DNA of 64,000 bases, taken from NCBI RefSeq assembly GCF_013425525.1, contig NZ_JACCKA010000091.1:150899-214898 (forward strand). The letters run 5' to 3'. Every line of letters begins with the position of its first letter. Within the stretch, counting starts at the first letter, position 1. Source of the DNA: Luteimonas salinisoli. Its GTDB lineage: Bacteria; Pseudomonadota; Gammaproteobacteria; Xanthomonadales; Xanthomonadaceae. The notes beneath the pieces were generated by a model. The model worked only from the letters and a program-made list of their open reading frames with translations, was not told the origin of the DNA and ran no database searches. The translations under genes and the position numbers were made by a program. This document shows positions 47,201 to 56,275 of this stretch, piece after piece.

Positions 47201-47879
47201 GGTGCGGTTCGTGGTCTCCGATACCGGGCCGGGCCTGAACGCCGAGCAGAAGCAGCGCCTGTTCCGCCGTTTCGAGCAGGCGGACGGGGCGCGCACCGCG
47301 GCGCGCTACGGCGGCAGCGGGCTGGGCCTTGCGATCTGCCAGGAGCTGGCCGCGGCGATGGGCGGCCACATCGCGGTGGACAGCGAACCCGGACAGGGCA
47401 CCCGCTTCACCGTCGAGCTGCCGCTGCCTCCGGCGGCGCCCGCGGCGGCCGAGGACGGCCCGGCGGTGGGTCCGTCGGCGGGCGTGGCGACGGCCGGGAG
47501 CCATGTCCTGCTGGTGGAGGACGATGCGATCGTCGCCGAGGTGATCGGCGGGCTGCTGCGCGTGCAGGGCCACGAGGTGACCCATGCCGCCCACGGCCTG
47601 GCCGCGCTGACCGAGGTCGCCGGCGGCGACTTCACCCTGGCGCTGCTGGATCTCGATCTGCCCGGCATCGACGGCCTGGCGCTGGCCCGGCAGCTGCGCG
47701 ACCAGGGCTTTGCGCGGCCGCTGGTGGCGATCACCGCGCGCGCCGACGCCGAGGCCGAACCCGCCGCGCGCGCCGCCGGCTTCGACGCGTTCCTGCGCAA
47801 GCCGCTGACCGGCGAAGCGCTCGCGACGACCATCCGCCGGGTGCTCGGCGGCCCGCGGCGGGGCGACGCTGCGGGCTAG
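44292..47879 (+). CDS. Propeller-type hybrid sensor histidine kinase, copy 2
   Basis: 1195 residues with the same domain order as copy 1: signal peptide, Reg_prop propeller starting PRQFTVAEGLPSNRINALVEDEQGYLW, Y_Y_Y, transmembrane helix, HisKA (about H833), HATPase, and receiver (about D1120). The kinase core is close to identical to copy 1 (LGHEVRTPMTGVLGMSELLL in both), while the propeller has diverged, so the two may read different ligands and feed one output. The ATG at 44292 is chosen; ATG at 44307 is possible. It begins 62 bases after copy 1 stops. Confidence 0.93.
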   Translation: MDRAGMAQGVCRWKGWLVLAATLLLVPPQALAELPDTPRPRQFTVAEGLPSNRINALVEDEQGYLWIATSDGLARYDGTGFRIWREEQGLPGNFVWSLALDRRGRLWVGTARGGLALYHPVEDRFERFDRANTPELGSDDIWSLALTADDALWIGTADGGLHRMAEGGAITRFMPDPDDPHSLPAPGVVSLVVAPEDGTLWVGTFDGVARWTGAGFERLPPGTLPDRRVNHLLVDAFGTLWIGTPSGVTAYRSDGSAAPTPWQPPGDGLWPAQVLLHDSRGDFWLDVPIGLGHASGGAVRAVPLYSDAAQGQVRPQWTAAHEDREGGVWLVSNTNGLWYQPAGWSRFTVLSRRLDDPDTLGNAHVRGIAPAADGGMWLVGSGGALDRLDPDGGTVRHVMEDIGEGLILGGVHEDRAGVVWVGWRGGLARIEPDSGAIQRWRGNDDADAPYGEAQSFLETGDGLLWIAFDAGGVQARDGRGRVVHDFPPGGGGGLAPGEVVRNLRLGPDGAPWFAGTLGVRRFDAGAGQWAFVPGAPRGLRSDLAAAAGGVLWLAGSGTVERCDWDGGALACVPWFGANEGLPRLAFGGMVVDGYGALWLTSVRGLVRADPDARTVRIYGAWDGLPGQEFSGRPVAMPGEGRILAATPDGLALFDPRALGPSGPEPSLAIERIDARGAAGRLRFAAGEPFELPHDARDLRVVARLLSFRNPRANAYAFRLDGHDEGWVSSGPAGERIFSRLPPGRYTLQVKARNADNVWSERATVSFEVTPPWWRTPWALALFVLAGMLLAWWAAAAYRTRLRRRHAWQLVEHKRELAEQASEAKTRFLATLGHEVRTPMTGVLGMSELLLETPLDGRQRAYTESIRRAGDHLMRLVNDALDLARIEAGKLQLDPQPFDLRGLLQEVGGLMAPMARQRGLAYREQMGRGLSRWVRGDAMRVRQILLNLLGNAIKFTEQGQVALRVDEIEGAVRFVVSDTGPGLNAEQKQRLFRRFEQADGARTAARYGGSGLGLAICQELAAAMGGHIAVDSEPGQGTRFTVELPLPPAAPAAAEDGPAVGPSAGVATAGSHVLLVEDDAIVAEVIGGLLRVQGHEVTHAAHGLAALTEVAGGDFTLALLDLDLPGIDGLALARQLRDQGFARPLVAITARADAEAEPAARAAGFDAFLRKPLTGEALATTIRRVLGGPRRGDAAG

Positions 47880-48021
47880 CCGTCGCTGCAGCCGCGGGCT
47901 GCCGGTCGGGGCGCGCCGGGCGGCCGCCGTTCCAGCGCAGCGTCGGTCGCCGAAGGAAACGGGCGGCCCCGCCCGCCCCGTGTCTGCGCACTCTCCACGC
48001 GTCGCCGTCCACACTGCGGCG

Positions 48022-49017
48022 ATGGGTTCCACCGATCTCGTCGAGCTGCGCCCCGAAGGCCTGTACTGCGCGGCCGGCGGCTTCCATATCGACCCGTGGC
48101 GGCCGGTGCCGTGCGCGGTGATCACCCATGGCCACGGCGACCATGCCCGTGCCGGCATGGGCGAATACCACTGCAGCGACGCCAGCCTGCCGATCCTGCG
48201 CTGGCGGCTGGGCGCGCAGCGCTACCGACCGCACGCGCACGGCGACGCGTTCGCCCTCGGCGACGCCCGCGTGTCCCTGCACCCGGCCGGCCACGTGCTC
48301 GGCTCGGTGCAGGTGCGCATCGAGGCCGGCGGCGAGGTCTGGGTGGTCTCGGGCGACTACAAGCGCCAGGCCGATCCGACCTGCGCGCCGTTCGAGCTGG
48401 TGTCCTGCGACACGTTCATCACCGAGGCGACCTTCGGCCTGCCGGTCTACCGCTGGCCCGATGCCGCAGGCGTCGCGCGCGAGATCGTGGCCTGGCGCGA
48501 CCACTGCGCCGCGCGCGGCGAGGCGGCGGTGCTGTTCTGCTACGCGCTGGGCAAGGCGCAGCGGCTGCTGGCGGAGCTGGCGGCGCACACCGACCGGCCG
48601 GCGCTGCTGCACGGGGCGATCGCCGCCGGCGTGCGGGTCTACCGCGAGGCCGGCGTCCCCATGCTCCCCACCACGGTGGTGGCGGACGAGGAAAAAGGCC
48701 GCGACTTCGCCGGCGAACTGGTGCTGGCACCGCCCTCGGCCGCCGGCAGCCCGTGGATGCGGCGCTTCCGCCGCGCCCAGACCGGCTTCGCTTCGGGCTG
48801 GATGCGGGTGCGGGGCCACCGCCGCCGGCGCAATCACGATCGCGGCTTCGTGGTGTCCGATCACGCCGACTGGCCGGACCTGATGCGTACCGTGCGCGAG
48901 ACCGGCGCACGCCGGGTGATCGCCACCCACGGCAACACCGACGCGATCGTGCGTGCGCTCAACGAGGAAGGCATCGCCGCCGAAGCCTTCCGCACCGACT
49001 TCGGAGCCGAGCAATGA
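48022..49017 (+). CDS. Ligase-associated DNA exonuclease (MBL-fold)
   Basis: 331 residues. A metallo-beta-lactamase fold of the type found beside ATP-dependent DNA ligases: metal motif ITHGHGDHARAGMG (about residues 35-48), SGDYKRQADPTCAPFE, LHPAGHVLGSVQV, and VVSDHADWPDLM plus IATHGNTDAI at the C-terminus (beta-CASP-like). It processes DNA or RNA ends for repair. The ATG at 48022 is preferred to a GTG at 47980. Its stop overlaps a 12-codon frame before the ligase start at 49046. It is the first gene of the repair cluster. Confidence 0.9.
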   Translation: MGSTDLVELRPEGLYCAAGGFHIDPWRPVPCAVITHGHGDHARAGMGEYHCSDASLPILRWRLGAQRYRPHAHGDAFALGDARVSLHPAGHVLGSVQVRIEAGGEVWVVSGDYKRQADPTCAPFELVSCDTFITEATFGLPVYRWPDAAGVAREIVAWRDHCAARGEAAVLFCYALGKAQRLLAELAAHTDRPALLHGAIAAGVRVYREAGVPMLPTTVVADEEKGRDFAGELVLAPPSAAGSPWMRRFRRAQTGFASGWMRVRGHRRRRNHDRGFVVSDHADWPDLMRTVRETGARRVIATHGNTDAIVRALNEEGIAAEAFRTDFGAEQ

Positions 49018-49045
49018 GCGCGGATGCAGGCGTCGCGGATGCCGC

Positions 49046-50653
49046 ATGAAACGCTTCGCCGCCCTCTACCGCGAGCTGGACCGCAGCACCGCCGTCCTCG
49101 ACCGGCGGGCGGCGCTGGCCGGGTATTTCCGCGCGGCGCCGCTGCGCGATGCGGCCTGGGCGCTCTACCTGCTCTCCGGCGGCAAGGTCGCCGGCGCCAG
49201 GCGACGGATCGCCGGCACCCGCGAGCTGCGCGAGTGGGTCGCCGCCGAGGCCGGGTTGCCGGACTGGCTGGTCGAGGAGAGCCACGACCAGGTCGGCGAC
49301 CTGGCCGAGACCCTGGCGCTGCTGCTCGACGATCCGTCGGCGCCCGCCGCCGACGTCGGCCTGGCGGACTGGATCGAGCGGCGTTTGTTGCCGGTCGCGA
49401 ACCGCGAGCCGGAAGTGCGCCGCGCGCTGGTGGTCGAGGCCTGGCGCGCGCTGCCGTTCGACGAGCGCCTGGTGTTCAACAAGCTGCTCACCGGTGCGCT
49501 GCGCGTGGGCGTGTCGCAGCGGACGGTGCAGCAGGCGCTGGCGGAGATGAGCGGTGTGGACGTCGCCCGCATCGCCCAGCGCATGCTCGGCGAATGGACG
49601 CCGACTCCGGGATTCATGCGCGACCTGCTGACCCCGGAGGCGCTTCCGGGCGACCGGCAGCAGCCGTATCCGTTCTTTCTCGCTTCGCCGCTGGAGGACG
49701 GTCCGGAAGGGCTGGGCGACATCGGCGACTGGCTGCTGGAGTGGAAATGGGACGGCATCCGCCTGCAGTTGATCCGCCGCGGCGGCGAGGCGGCGCTGTG
49801 GTCGCGCGGCGAGGAGCGCCTGGACGGGCGCTTTCCCGAGATCGAGGCGGCGGCGGCGGGCCTGCCGGACGGCTGCGTGCTGGACGGCGAACTGCTGGCC
49901 TGGGGCGACGACGACGGTACCGCCCCGCTGCCGTTCACCGCCTTGCAGAAGCGCATCCAGCGCCGCAAGCCGGGGCCGAAGCTGCTGGCCGATACCCCGG
50001 TGCGGGTGCAGGCCTACGACCTGTTGGAGCTCGAAGGAGAGGATCTGCGCGATTGCCCGCTGCAGCTGCGCCGCGAGCGCCTGGAGGCCCTGCTCGCCGC
50101 CCACGGCGACCCGCGCATCGTGCTCTCGCCGCAGGTCGACGCGGCCGACTGGGAGGGGGCCGCCGCGCTGCGTGCGCTGGCCCGCGAGCGCGCAGTCGAG
50201 GGCCTGATGCTCAAGCGCCGGGACTCGCCGTACCGGTCGGGGCGGCCGCGCGGCGACTGGTGGAAATGGAAGATCGACCCGCTCACCGTGGATGCCGTGC
50301 TGCTGTACGCGCAGCACGGCAGCGGCCGCCGCAGCAGCCTGTATACCGACTACACCTTCGGGCTGTGGGACGGCGATGCGCTGGTGCCCGTGGCCAAGGC
50401 GTATTCCGGCCTCGACGATCGCGAGATCCTCGCGCTGGACCGCTGGATCCGGGCGAACACCCTCGAGCGCTTCGGTCCGGTGCGCTCGGTACGCCCCGAG
50501 CACGTGTTCGAACTCGGCTTCGAGGCGGTCAACCGCAGCGCGCGGCACAAGTCGGGCATCGCGGTGCGCTTCCCGCGGATCCTGCGCTGGCGCCACGACA
50601 AGCCCGCCGCCGAGGCCGACCGCCTCGACACCCTGCGTGCGCTGGCGCGGTAG
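49046..50653 (+). CDS. ATP-dependent DNA ligase
   Basis: 535 residues. An N-terminal all-helical DNA-binding domain (to about 200) precedes the nucleotidyltransferase domain with the adenylated lysine in EWKWDGIRLQLI (KxDG). Motifs IIIa and IV are in LDGELLAW and VEGLMLKRRDSPYR, followed by DWWKWKID (motif V), and an OB domain with RPEHVFELGFE. It seals nicks using ATP and is distinct from the NAD-dependent housekeeping LigA. It belongs to the exonuclease-ligase-helicase-phosphoesterase cluster, but no helicase gene follows here. Confidence 0.95.
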   Translation: MKRFAALYRELDRSTAVLDRRAALAGYFRAAPLRDAAWALYLLSGGKVAGARRRIAGTRELREWVAAEAGLPDWLVEESHDQVGDLAETLALLLDDPSAPAADVGLADWIERRLLPVANREPEVRRALVVEAWRALPFDERLVFNKLLTGALRVGVSQRTVQQALAEMSGVDVARIAQRMLGEWTPTPGFMRDLLTPEALPGDRQQPYPFFLASPLEDGPEGLGDIGDWLLEWKWDGIRLQLIRRGGEAALWSRGEERLDGRFPEIEAAAAGLPDGCVLDGELLAWGDDDGTAPLPFTALQKRIQRRKPGPKLLADTPVRVQAYDLLELEGEDLRDCPLQLRRERLEALLAAHGDPRIVLSPQVDAADWEGAAALRALARERAVEGLMLKRRDSPYRSGRPRGDWWKWKIDPLTVDAVLLYAQHGSGRRSSLYTDYTFGLWDGDALVPVAKAYSGLDDREILALDRWIRANTLERFGPVRSVRPEHVFELGFEAVNRSARHKSGIAVRFPRILRWRHDKPAAEADRLDTLRALAR

Positions 50654-51053
50654 CGGTGGCCGCCATCCGCCTCCTTGTCCGTTCCCTGGTCGGCGGGTGC
50701 ACGCGGGTCTGGCGGCGTTGCGCCGGCCAGGCCCGCGACCAAGGGCTTTTCGTTCCCCGCCAGCGACTGCGGACTGGTGCCGTCGCCGGCGCAGGACACC
50801 ACGATGGATGCGGATACACTGCGCGCGATGTTCACGCCGGACCACCTGCCTCGGGGCCTTCATGCGCGCCTGAACCCTTCCGCGCTGGCGCATCGCAGGG
50901 CACGGATCGTCGCCCCGGTCGGCGGCCCGCTTTCGCCGTCGCTGCCGGGGCGTGCATCGCGCCCGCCGTGGGCCGGGTCGCTCCGCGGGCTGTCGGGCGC
51001 CGGGGCCTGGCGCGCCGGCATGCGAGGCGCCGCAATGCAGCGCGAGCGCCGCC
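50654..51053. other. Non-coding stretch where the Lhr-type helicase gene is expected
   Basis: 400 bases between the ligase stop and the phosphoesterase start. In related genomes a helicase gene of about 2.4 kb commonly stands here. In all six frames I see no helicase motif (no P-loop or DEAH box). The open frames have Arg/Ala/Pro-rich low-complexity translations. One frame from 50812 (MDADTLRAMFTPDHLPRG) is the most protein-like start, but it has no recognisable domain. Confidence 0.55.
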
Positions 51054-51719
51054 ATGGCCGATGACCGCGAGATCGCCCTGGAGGGCGAACGCATCGTGCT
51101 GTACGCCGAACGCGCCCTGTACTGGCCGCGTGCGGCGACGCTGGTCGTCGCCGATCTGCACCTGGGCGAGGGCGGCGAGCCCCGGCGCACCGGGCTTGCG
51201 GCGCCGGCGGCCGGCGCCGGGCACGACCTGGATCGCATCGACGGCCTGCTCGAGGCGACCGGCGCCGCGCGCCTGCTGGTGCTGGGCGACCTGCTGCATG
51301 GCCTGATCCCGGATGCGCCGTGGCTGGCGCGCTGGTTCGCCTGGCGCAACCGCCGCGCGGCGCTGGCGGTCGAGGTGGTGGTTGGCGATCACGATCGGGC
51401 CTTGCGGGTGCATCCTGCGCGCGCCGCCTCGATGGGCCTGAGCCTGCTCGGCAAGGTGCTGCACGAGCCGCCGTTCGCGTTCGCGCACGATGTCGACGAC
51501 CCCGACGCCGTGGACGGGTATCTGCTTGCCGGCCAGCTGCAGCCGGTGCTGCGGCTGCCGGGGCTGCCGCGGCTGCCGGCGTTCCGTTTCGGCGCCCGCG
51601 CCGGGGTGCTGCCGGCGTTCACCGCGCTTCCGGGCGGCACCGCCTTCGAGCCCGTCGCCGGCGAGCGGGTGTTCGCCTGCGCGCCCGGGACGCTGGTGGA
51701 ACTGCCCGCTTCCTGTTGA
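51054..51719 (+). CDS. PdeM-like ligase-associated metallophosphoesterase, active site degenerate
   Basis: 221 residues, the size of PdeM. The calcineurin-like fold retains VADLHLGEGGEPRRTGL (D34, H36) and LVLGDLLHG. But the GNHD motif reads VGDHDRAL (Asp at about 112 instead of Asn). The late GHxHP metal motif, which in PdeM is AGHLHP, reads AGQLQP, with Gln at about 161 and 163 replacing both His. The loss of the metal-binding residues suggests weak or no catalysis. It is the last gene of the ligase cluster. Confidence 0.82.
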   Translation: MADDREIALEGERIVLYAERALYWPRAATLVVADLHLGEGGEPRRTGLAAPAAGAGHDLDRIDGLLEATGAARLLVLGDLLHGLIPDAPWLARWFAWRNRRAALAVEVVVGDHDRALRVHPARAASMGLSLLGKVLHEPPFAFAHDVDDPDAVDGYLLAGQLQPVLRLPGLPRLPAFRFGARAGVLPAFTALPGGTAFEPVAGERVFACAPGTLVELPASC

Positions 51720-51750
51720 TCCACCGGACCGGCGCGTTGCCGCGGCCGCC

Positions 51751-52830
51751 TCAGCGCGCGCTGCGGCCGTGCACCGCCTCCACCAGCACCGCCACGTGGT
51801 CGGGATCCATGTCCGGGGCCATGCCGTGGCCGAGGTTGAACACGTGCCCCTCGCGCGAGCCGTCGTTGCCGGCGGCGTAGGCGTCGAGCACGGTCGCCAC
51901 CTCGCGCCGGATCGCCTCGGGCGATCCATAGATGACCGCTGGATCGAGATTGCCCTGCAGGGCGACCCGCCCGCCGACGCGGCGCGCGGCGTCGTCCATG
52001 CCCACCAGCCAGTCGACGCCGATGCCCTCGGCACCGCTGTCGGCGAGCGCTTCGAGGTGGATGGCGCTGCCCTTGCCGAACAGGATCAGCGGAGTGCGCT
52101 GGCCGCCCTCGCCACGCTCGAGCTCTCGGGCGATGCGGGCCAGGTAGGGCAGCGAGAACTCGCGGTACATCGCCGGCGACAGCACCCCGCCCCAGGTGTC
52201 GAACACCTGCAGCACCTGGGCGCCGGCGGCGCGCTGCGCGGCGAGGTAGGCGATCACCGCGTCGGTGTTGACCGTCAGCAGCGCATGCAGCGCCTGCGGA
52301 TCGTTCAGCGCCATCGCCTTGATGCGGCCGAAGTCGCGGCTGCCGCCGCCCTCGACCATGTAGCAGGCCAGGGTCCAGGGACTGCCGGAGAATCCGATCA
52401 GCGGCACCTCGCCGTCCAGCTCGCGGCGGATGGTGCGCACCGCGTCCATGACGTAGCGCAGCTCGGTTTCCATGTCCGGCACCGACAGCGCGGCGATCGC
52501 CGCGGCATCTCGCACCGGCTTGCGGAACTTCGGGCCCTCGCCCTCGACGAAGTACAACTCGAGTCCCATCGCGTCGGGGATGGTGAGGATGTCCGAGAAC
52601 AGGATCGCCGCATCCAGCGGGAAGCGCCGCAGCGGCTGCAGGGTGACCTCGCAGGCGAGCTCGGGGTTCTTGGCCATCGCCAGGAAGCTGCCGGCCTTGC
52701 GGCGGGTCTCGCGATACTCGGGCAGGTAGCGCCCGGCCTGGCGCATCAGCCAGACCGGGGTGCGGTCGACGGGTTCGCGGCGCAGCGCGCGCAGCAGGCG
52801 ATCGTTCTTGAGCGGGGGCAGTGAGGTCAC
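51751..52830 (-). CDS. hemE: Uroporphyrinogen decarboxylase
   Basis: 359 residues, normal for HemE. The conserved opening is [24 protein letters not shown], which holds the substrate-binding Arg residues, followed by [17 protein letters not shown] and [16 protein letters not shown]. It converts uroporphyrinogen III to coproporphyrinogen III. A GTG at 52830 gives the family N-terminus ([15 protein letters not shown]); there is no better ATG. It faces the PdeM-like gene, with 31 bases between the two stops. Confidence 0.94.
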   Translation of the reverse strand: MTSLPPLKNDRLLRALRREPVDRTPVWLMRQAGRYLPEYRETRRKAGSFLAMAKNPELACEVTLQPLRRFPLDAAILFSDILTIPDAMGLELYFVEGEGPKFRKPVRDAAAIAALSVPDMETELRYVMDAVRTIRRELDGEVPLIGFSGSPWTLACYMVEGGGSRDFGRIKAMALNDPQALHALLTVNTDAVIAYLAAQRAAGAQVLQVFDTWGGVLSPAMYREFSLPYLARIARELERGEGGQRTPLILFGKGSAIHLEALADSGAEGIGVDWLVGMDDAARRVGGRVALQGNLDPAVIYGSPEAIRREVATVLDAYAAGNDGSREGHVFNLGHGMAPDMDPDHVAVLVEAVHGRSAR

Positions 52831-52912
52831 TTCGGAATCACTCGATGGGGTCGAAGGGAAATGGCGTGCGCCGCTCGGGGCCGCGCCGTCGCGCGGCCCC
52901 TCCCGGCGCGGT

Positions 52913-53167
52913 TCATGCGCGCGGCGCCTCGCCCTGGGCGTAGACGAGCCGGAAGCCGCGCTTGAGCTGGGCGTCGCGCGCCTGCTCCAGGGCGGCCACG
53001 GCGCTGGCCTGGTCGAGGTACTGCTCGCGGCGCAGCTGGCTGCGTCCGCCGATCTGGCCGGATTCGCGGACCAGGGTCCAGCCGCCGAGCAGGTCCGGCT
53101 GCAGCATGAGCTGCACGAAGCGGGGCGCTTCGCGGCCTTCGGCGGGCTGTTGCAGGAGCAGTCGCAT
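52913..53167 (-). CDS. WGR domain-containing protein
   Basis: 84 residues, a single WGR domain: [25 protein letters not shown], then [20 protein letters not shown] and [13 protein letters not shown] domains bind nucleic acids. Stand-alone copies are common near hemE in this group but have no assigned role. The ATG at 53167 gives [11 protein letters not shown]; an ATG at 53200 in frame is an alternative. The 5' side holds a GTAG repeat. Confidence 0.82.
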   Translation of the reverse strand: MRLLLQQPAEGREAPRFVQLMLQPDLLGGWTLVRESGQIGGRSQLRREQYLDQASAVAALEQARDAQLKRGFRLVYAQGEAPRA

Positions 53168-53301
53168 CCGGAGATTGTAAGGCGCCGGCCGTCCAATCAT
53201 GCGGGAGGCCAACTGCAGTCCCGCAGGCGCGCGCCGTGCGCGTGAAGGCCGGTACAGCCACCCGCGCCGGCAATCGCTGCCCCGGCTGGCTGGAGCCACC
53301 C

Positions 53302-53334
53302 GCGGCTTTCGCGGCCATGGGCCGCTCCTACGGG
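53302..53334 (-). repeat. GTAGGAGCGG-type repeat, copy 1
   Basis: On the minus strand it begins GTAGGAGCGGCCCATGGCCG and continues CGAAAGCCGCGGG. GCGGCC/GGCCGC form a hairpin and GTAG is at the 5' end, as in GTAG REP elements. The same 33 bases recur exactly, in opposite orientation, at 57801-57833. It lies between the aroB and WGR genes. Confidence 0.75.
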
Positions 53335-54425
53335 GCCCCGGGTTGCAGGACCGCAAGCACGGCGCTTTCTGGCACGTCGGACAGGACCCGCGCACGGCCG
53401 GCGCCGTCCCAGACGATGAACCGCAGACCACCGGCCGTGGCCTTCTTGTCCAGGCGCATGTGCGCGAGCAGGGTTTCCGGGTCCAGGCCAGCGGGCGGAT
53501 CGACGGGCAGGCCGAAGCGCGCCAGCAGAGCGCGCAGCCGCAGGGTGTCCGCGGCCGGTGCCAGGCCCAGCTCTTCGGACAGGCGCGCCGCCAGCACCAT
53601 GCCCACCGCCACCGCCTCGCCGTGGTTGAGGCCGCCATAGCCCTGCGCGGTCTCGATCGCGTGGGCGAAGGTGTGCCCGAAGTTGAGCAGCGCGCGCTCG
53701 CCGTGCTCGAACGGGTCGCGCCCGACGATCGCCGCCTTGTGCGCGCAGCTGCGCGCGACGGCCTCGGCCAGCGCGTCGTGGTCCATCGCCAGCAGCGCGT
53801 CGGCGCGCGTCTCCAGCCAGTCGAGGAACGCGGCATCGCCGATCGCGCCGTACTTCACCACCTCGGCCAGGCCCGCGCGCAGCTCGCGCGGCGGCAACGT
53901 GCGCAGGGCTGCGGTATCGGCCAGCACCGCACGCGGCGGATGGAAGGCGCCGACCAGGTTCTTGCCCTGCGGCAGGTCCACGGCGGTCTTGCCGCCGACC
54001 GAGGAGTCGACCATCGCCAGCAGCGTGGTCGGCAGCTGCACGCAGTCGATGCCGCGCATCCAGCAGGCCGCGGCGAAGCCGGCGAGGTCGCCGACGACCC
54101 CGCCGCCCAGGGCGTACACGCAGGCGTCGCGGCGCGCCCCCAGCGCCGCCAGCGCGTCGATCGCACGGCCAAACCATGCCAGGGTCTTGGAAGACTCCCC
54201 AGCGGGCAGCACGAAGCCCGCGACCGCGAGGCCGGGCGCGGCGGCGCGCAGGGCGGCTTCGACCCGCGCGGCGTACAGCGGCGCCACCGTATCGTCGCTG
54301 ATCACCAGCGCCTGGCGCCCACACAGCGTCGCGGCGAGCGCGGCGCCGTCGTCGAGCAGTCCAGGCGCGATGCCGATCCGGTAGGGCTGCGCCCCGGACA
54401 CCTCCACCCAGCGTGGTCCGCTCAT
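53328..54425 (-). CDS. aroB: 3-dehydroquinate synthase
   Basis: 365 residues (E. coli 362). It shows [44 protein letters not shown] (active site) and the zinc region [29 protein letters not shown]. It makes 3-dehydroquinate from DAHP in the shikimate pathway, using NAD and zinc. Its start overlaps the aroK stop by 4 bases, so aroK-aroB are coupled, as is usual. The repeat at 53302 overlaps its last bases. Confidence 0.96.
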   Translation of the reverse strand: MSGPRWVEVSGAQPYRIGIAPGLLDDGAALAATLCGRQALVISDDTVAPLYAARVEAALRAAAPGLAVAGFVLPAGESSKTLAWFGRAIDALAALGARRDACVYALGGGVVGDLAGFAAACWMRGIDCVQLPTTLLAMVDSSVGGKTAVDLPQGKNLVGAFHPPRAVLADTAALRTLPPRELRAGLAEVVKYGAIGDAAFLDWLETRADALLAMDHDALAEAVARSCAHKAAIVGRDPFEHGERALLNFGHTFAHAIETAQGYGGLNHGEAVAVGMVLAARLSEELGLAPAADTLRLRALLARFGLPVDPPAGLDPETLLAHMRLDKKATAGGLRFIVWDGAGRARVLSDVPESAVLAVLQPGAP

Positions 54426-54988
54426 GCCGGTTCCCTTGGCGAAGCCGGCGCTGGCGCCGGCTGCTGCCGCCACGCCTGCTGCAACGCTCTTCCCAGCCGC
54501 GCCACTGCCGATGCCGGCGCCAGCGCCCCGGTATCGAAGTGGAGATCGGCCACCTCGCGGTACAGCGGCTCGCGGACCGCGGCCAGCCGGTGCAGCACCG
54601 CCTCGCGGTCGGTACCGGCCAGCAGCGGGCGGGTGCGGTCCCTGGCCAGGCGTGCCAACTGCCGCTCCACGCTGGCGTGCAGGTGCACCACGAAGCCGCG
54701 GCTGCGCATCAGCGCGCGGCCGTCCGGATCGAGTATCGCGCCGCCGCCGGTCGCCAGCACCAGGCCGTCGCGCGCCAGTACCGCCTCCAGCGCCGCGCGC
54801 TCGCGGGCGCGAAAGCCGGCCTCGCCCTCGCAATCGAAGATGGTGGCGACGGTGGCGCCGGTGCTTCGCTCGATCTCTTCGTCCAGGTCGACGAATTCCA
54901 GCCCGCAGCGCCCGGCCAGGCGCCTGCCGATGGAGGATTTTCCGGCGCCCATCGGGCCGACCAGCACCAGGTTGGAGGCGGGGTTCAT
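54422..54988 (-). CDS. aroK: Shikimate kinase
   Basis: 188 residues (about 173 in E. coli). Walker [20 protein letters not shown] is at residues 8-26, the substrate-binding [14 protein letters not shown] follows, [12 protein letters not shown] carries the GGG loop, and RTRPLL the lid. It phosphorylates shikimate with ATP in the cytoplasm. The C-terminal 20 residues are Ala/Pro/Gln-rich and beyond the usual end. It overlaps aroB by 4 bases. Confidence 0.95.
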   Translation of the reverse strand: MNPASNLVLVGPMGAGKSSIGRRLAGRCGLEFVDLDEEIERSTGATVATIFDCEGEAGFRARERAALEAVLARDGLVLATGGGAILDPDGRALMRSRGFVVHLHASVERQLARLARDRTRPLLAGTDREAVLHRLAAVREPLYREVADLHFDTGALAPASAVARLGRALQQAWRQQPAPAPASPREPA

Positions 54989-55113
54989 GCCGCGATGCTA
55001 GCAGCGCCCGCGCCGTTGCGCCGCCATCACCCGGCATTCGCGTGCGCGTTACACGCGGCGGTCCAAGCTGGGAATTCCGGCGCGCGCGCGCCAGCAACCA
55101 TCGGGAGACAGCC

Positions 55114-55317
55114 ATGTCCGTTGCGAAAGTCATCGAGATCACCGCCTCCTCGCCCAAGAGCATGGAGGACGCGGTACAGACCGGCATCAGGAAGACCTCG
55201 GAGACGGTCAAGGGCATCAAGGGCGTATGGGTGAACGAGATCAAGGCGATCGTCGGCGACGACGGCGCGATCAGCGAATGGCGGGTGAACCTGCGCATCA
55301 CCTTCGTGGTGAGTTGA
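55114..55317 (+). CDS. Dodecin family flavin-binding protein
   Basis: 67 residues, the typical dodecin length. [40 protein letters not shown] with the flavin-stacking Trp (about residue 39), and [12 protein letters not shown] are all present. Dodecins form hollow 12-mers that store or buffer FMN/riboflavin. The start has GGAGACAG upstream. It stands alone, divergent from aroK. Confidence 0.95.
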   Translation: MSVAKVIEITASSPKSMEDAVQTGIRKTSETVKGIKGVWVNEIKAIVGDDGAISEWRVNLRITFVVS

Positions 55318-55442
55318 GCCTTGCGTGGTCCGCCGGGACGGTGCGTCCCCGTTGCCGTGGATCATGATGGAGCCGATTTCTACGGGACCGACGGGCCGGC
55401 TGCGACCAGGCTCGCCGACCCGGAACGTCGCGGGCGGACGCC

Positions 55443-56258
55443 TCATCCCGACTGCGGACGGCGGTCGGCGTCCAGTGCGATCGCGACGTCGGCGATGTCG
55501 GGCAGGGTACGCAGCGCCTGGCGGCCGACCCGTTCGTAGTGCTGCACGAAACGCATCACTGCGGCCCGATCCATGCCGGTCCTGGCGGGTTCGGCGCGCT
55601 GCAGCGCCCGTTCCTGTTCCCAGCGCCAGCCCGGCACGACCTCGAAACCCGGCGGCTGCAGGAACAGCAGCCGGTCGATCCGCGCCCACAATGCAGGATA
55701 GTCGCGAGCCAGGGCGGCGTTGCACCAGCGCCGCCACCGTCCGTCGCCGTCCTCGTCGCGCTCGAGCGCATTGAGCGGCGTGTCCAGGGCGGACGCGTCC
55801 TCGGCCGGCGTGCCGAGGAACCAGCCCTCGAACACCGCCAGTTCGATGCCCTCGATCCGTGGCCACTGCGCTAGCGCAAGGCGCCGGTCGCCGAGCTTGT
55901 CGAAGCCGGGCAGGCGCGTCGGCACGCCCGCGCGCAGCGCGTCGAGCGTGCGCAGGGCTAGCGGCAGATCGTGGGTGCCGGGCGGACCGCGGGTGGCCAG
56001 CAGCGGATGCACCCGGCGGCCCAGCGCCTGGCGCGCCGGCCGATCGAGATAGAAGTCGTCGAGGGACACCGTCGCCGCGCGAAGCCCGCGCGCCGCGGCG
56101 GCGCGGACCAGCTGCGCCGCCAGCGTCGACTTCCCGGTCCCCTGCAGGCCGCTGATGCCGTAGATCCGCGCGCCGGAGCGCAGCGCGTCGGCGAGCACGC
56201 GTTCGACGAATGCGGGCGCGAACCCGCCCGACGGGGATGGGTGCGCCGGGTGCGCCAT
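55443..56258 (-). CDS. P-loop kinase of the D-glycerate 3-kinase/Tda10 type
   Basis: 271 residues. Walker A is [19 protein letters not shown] (about residues 33-51), then [16 protein letters not shown], the [21 protein letters not shown] acceptor region, [12 protein letters not shown], and FEGWFLG (Walker B-like). These are shared by the plant/cyanobacterial glycerate kinase family related to uridine/pantothenate kinases. Phosphorylation of glycerate is the best guess; the true substrate is not shown. The ATG at 56258 lies 17 bases from the divergent pdxH ATG, so promoter elements must lie within coding sequence. Confidence 0.78.
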   Translation of the reverse strand: MAHPAHPSPSGGFAPAFVERVLADALRSGARIYGISGLQGTGKSTLAAQLVRAAAARGLRAATVSLDDFYLDRPARQALGRRVHPLLATRGPPGTHDLPLALRTLDALRAGVPTRLPGFDKLGDRRLALAQWPRIEGIELAVFEGWFLGTPAEDASALDTPLNALERDEDGDGRWRRWCNAALARDYPALWARIDRLLFLQPPGFEVVPGWRWEQERALQRAEPARTGMDRAAVMRFVQHYERVGRQALRTLPDIADVAIALDADRRPQSG

Positions 56259-56275
56259 CGCGCCACAATAGCGCA

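Noticed and set aside
49014-49049. Tiny frame MSADAGVADAA between exonuclease and ligase
   Set aside because: Only 11 residues, repetitive composition; at most a coupling leader, with no evidence that it is made.
50675-51064. Possible gene in the gap between ligase and PdeM
   Set aside because: No ribosome-binding site or known domain; Ser/Arg/Pro-rich translation; kept only as a described non-coding stretch.
55334-55350. GGGACG/CGTCCC hairpin after the dodecin gene as a terminator
   Set aside because: Short stem and no T-run; too weak to call.
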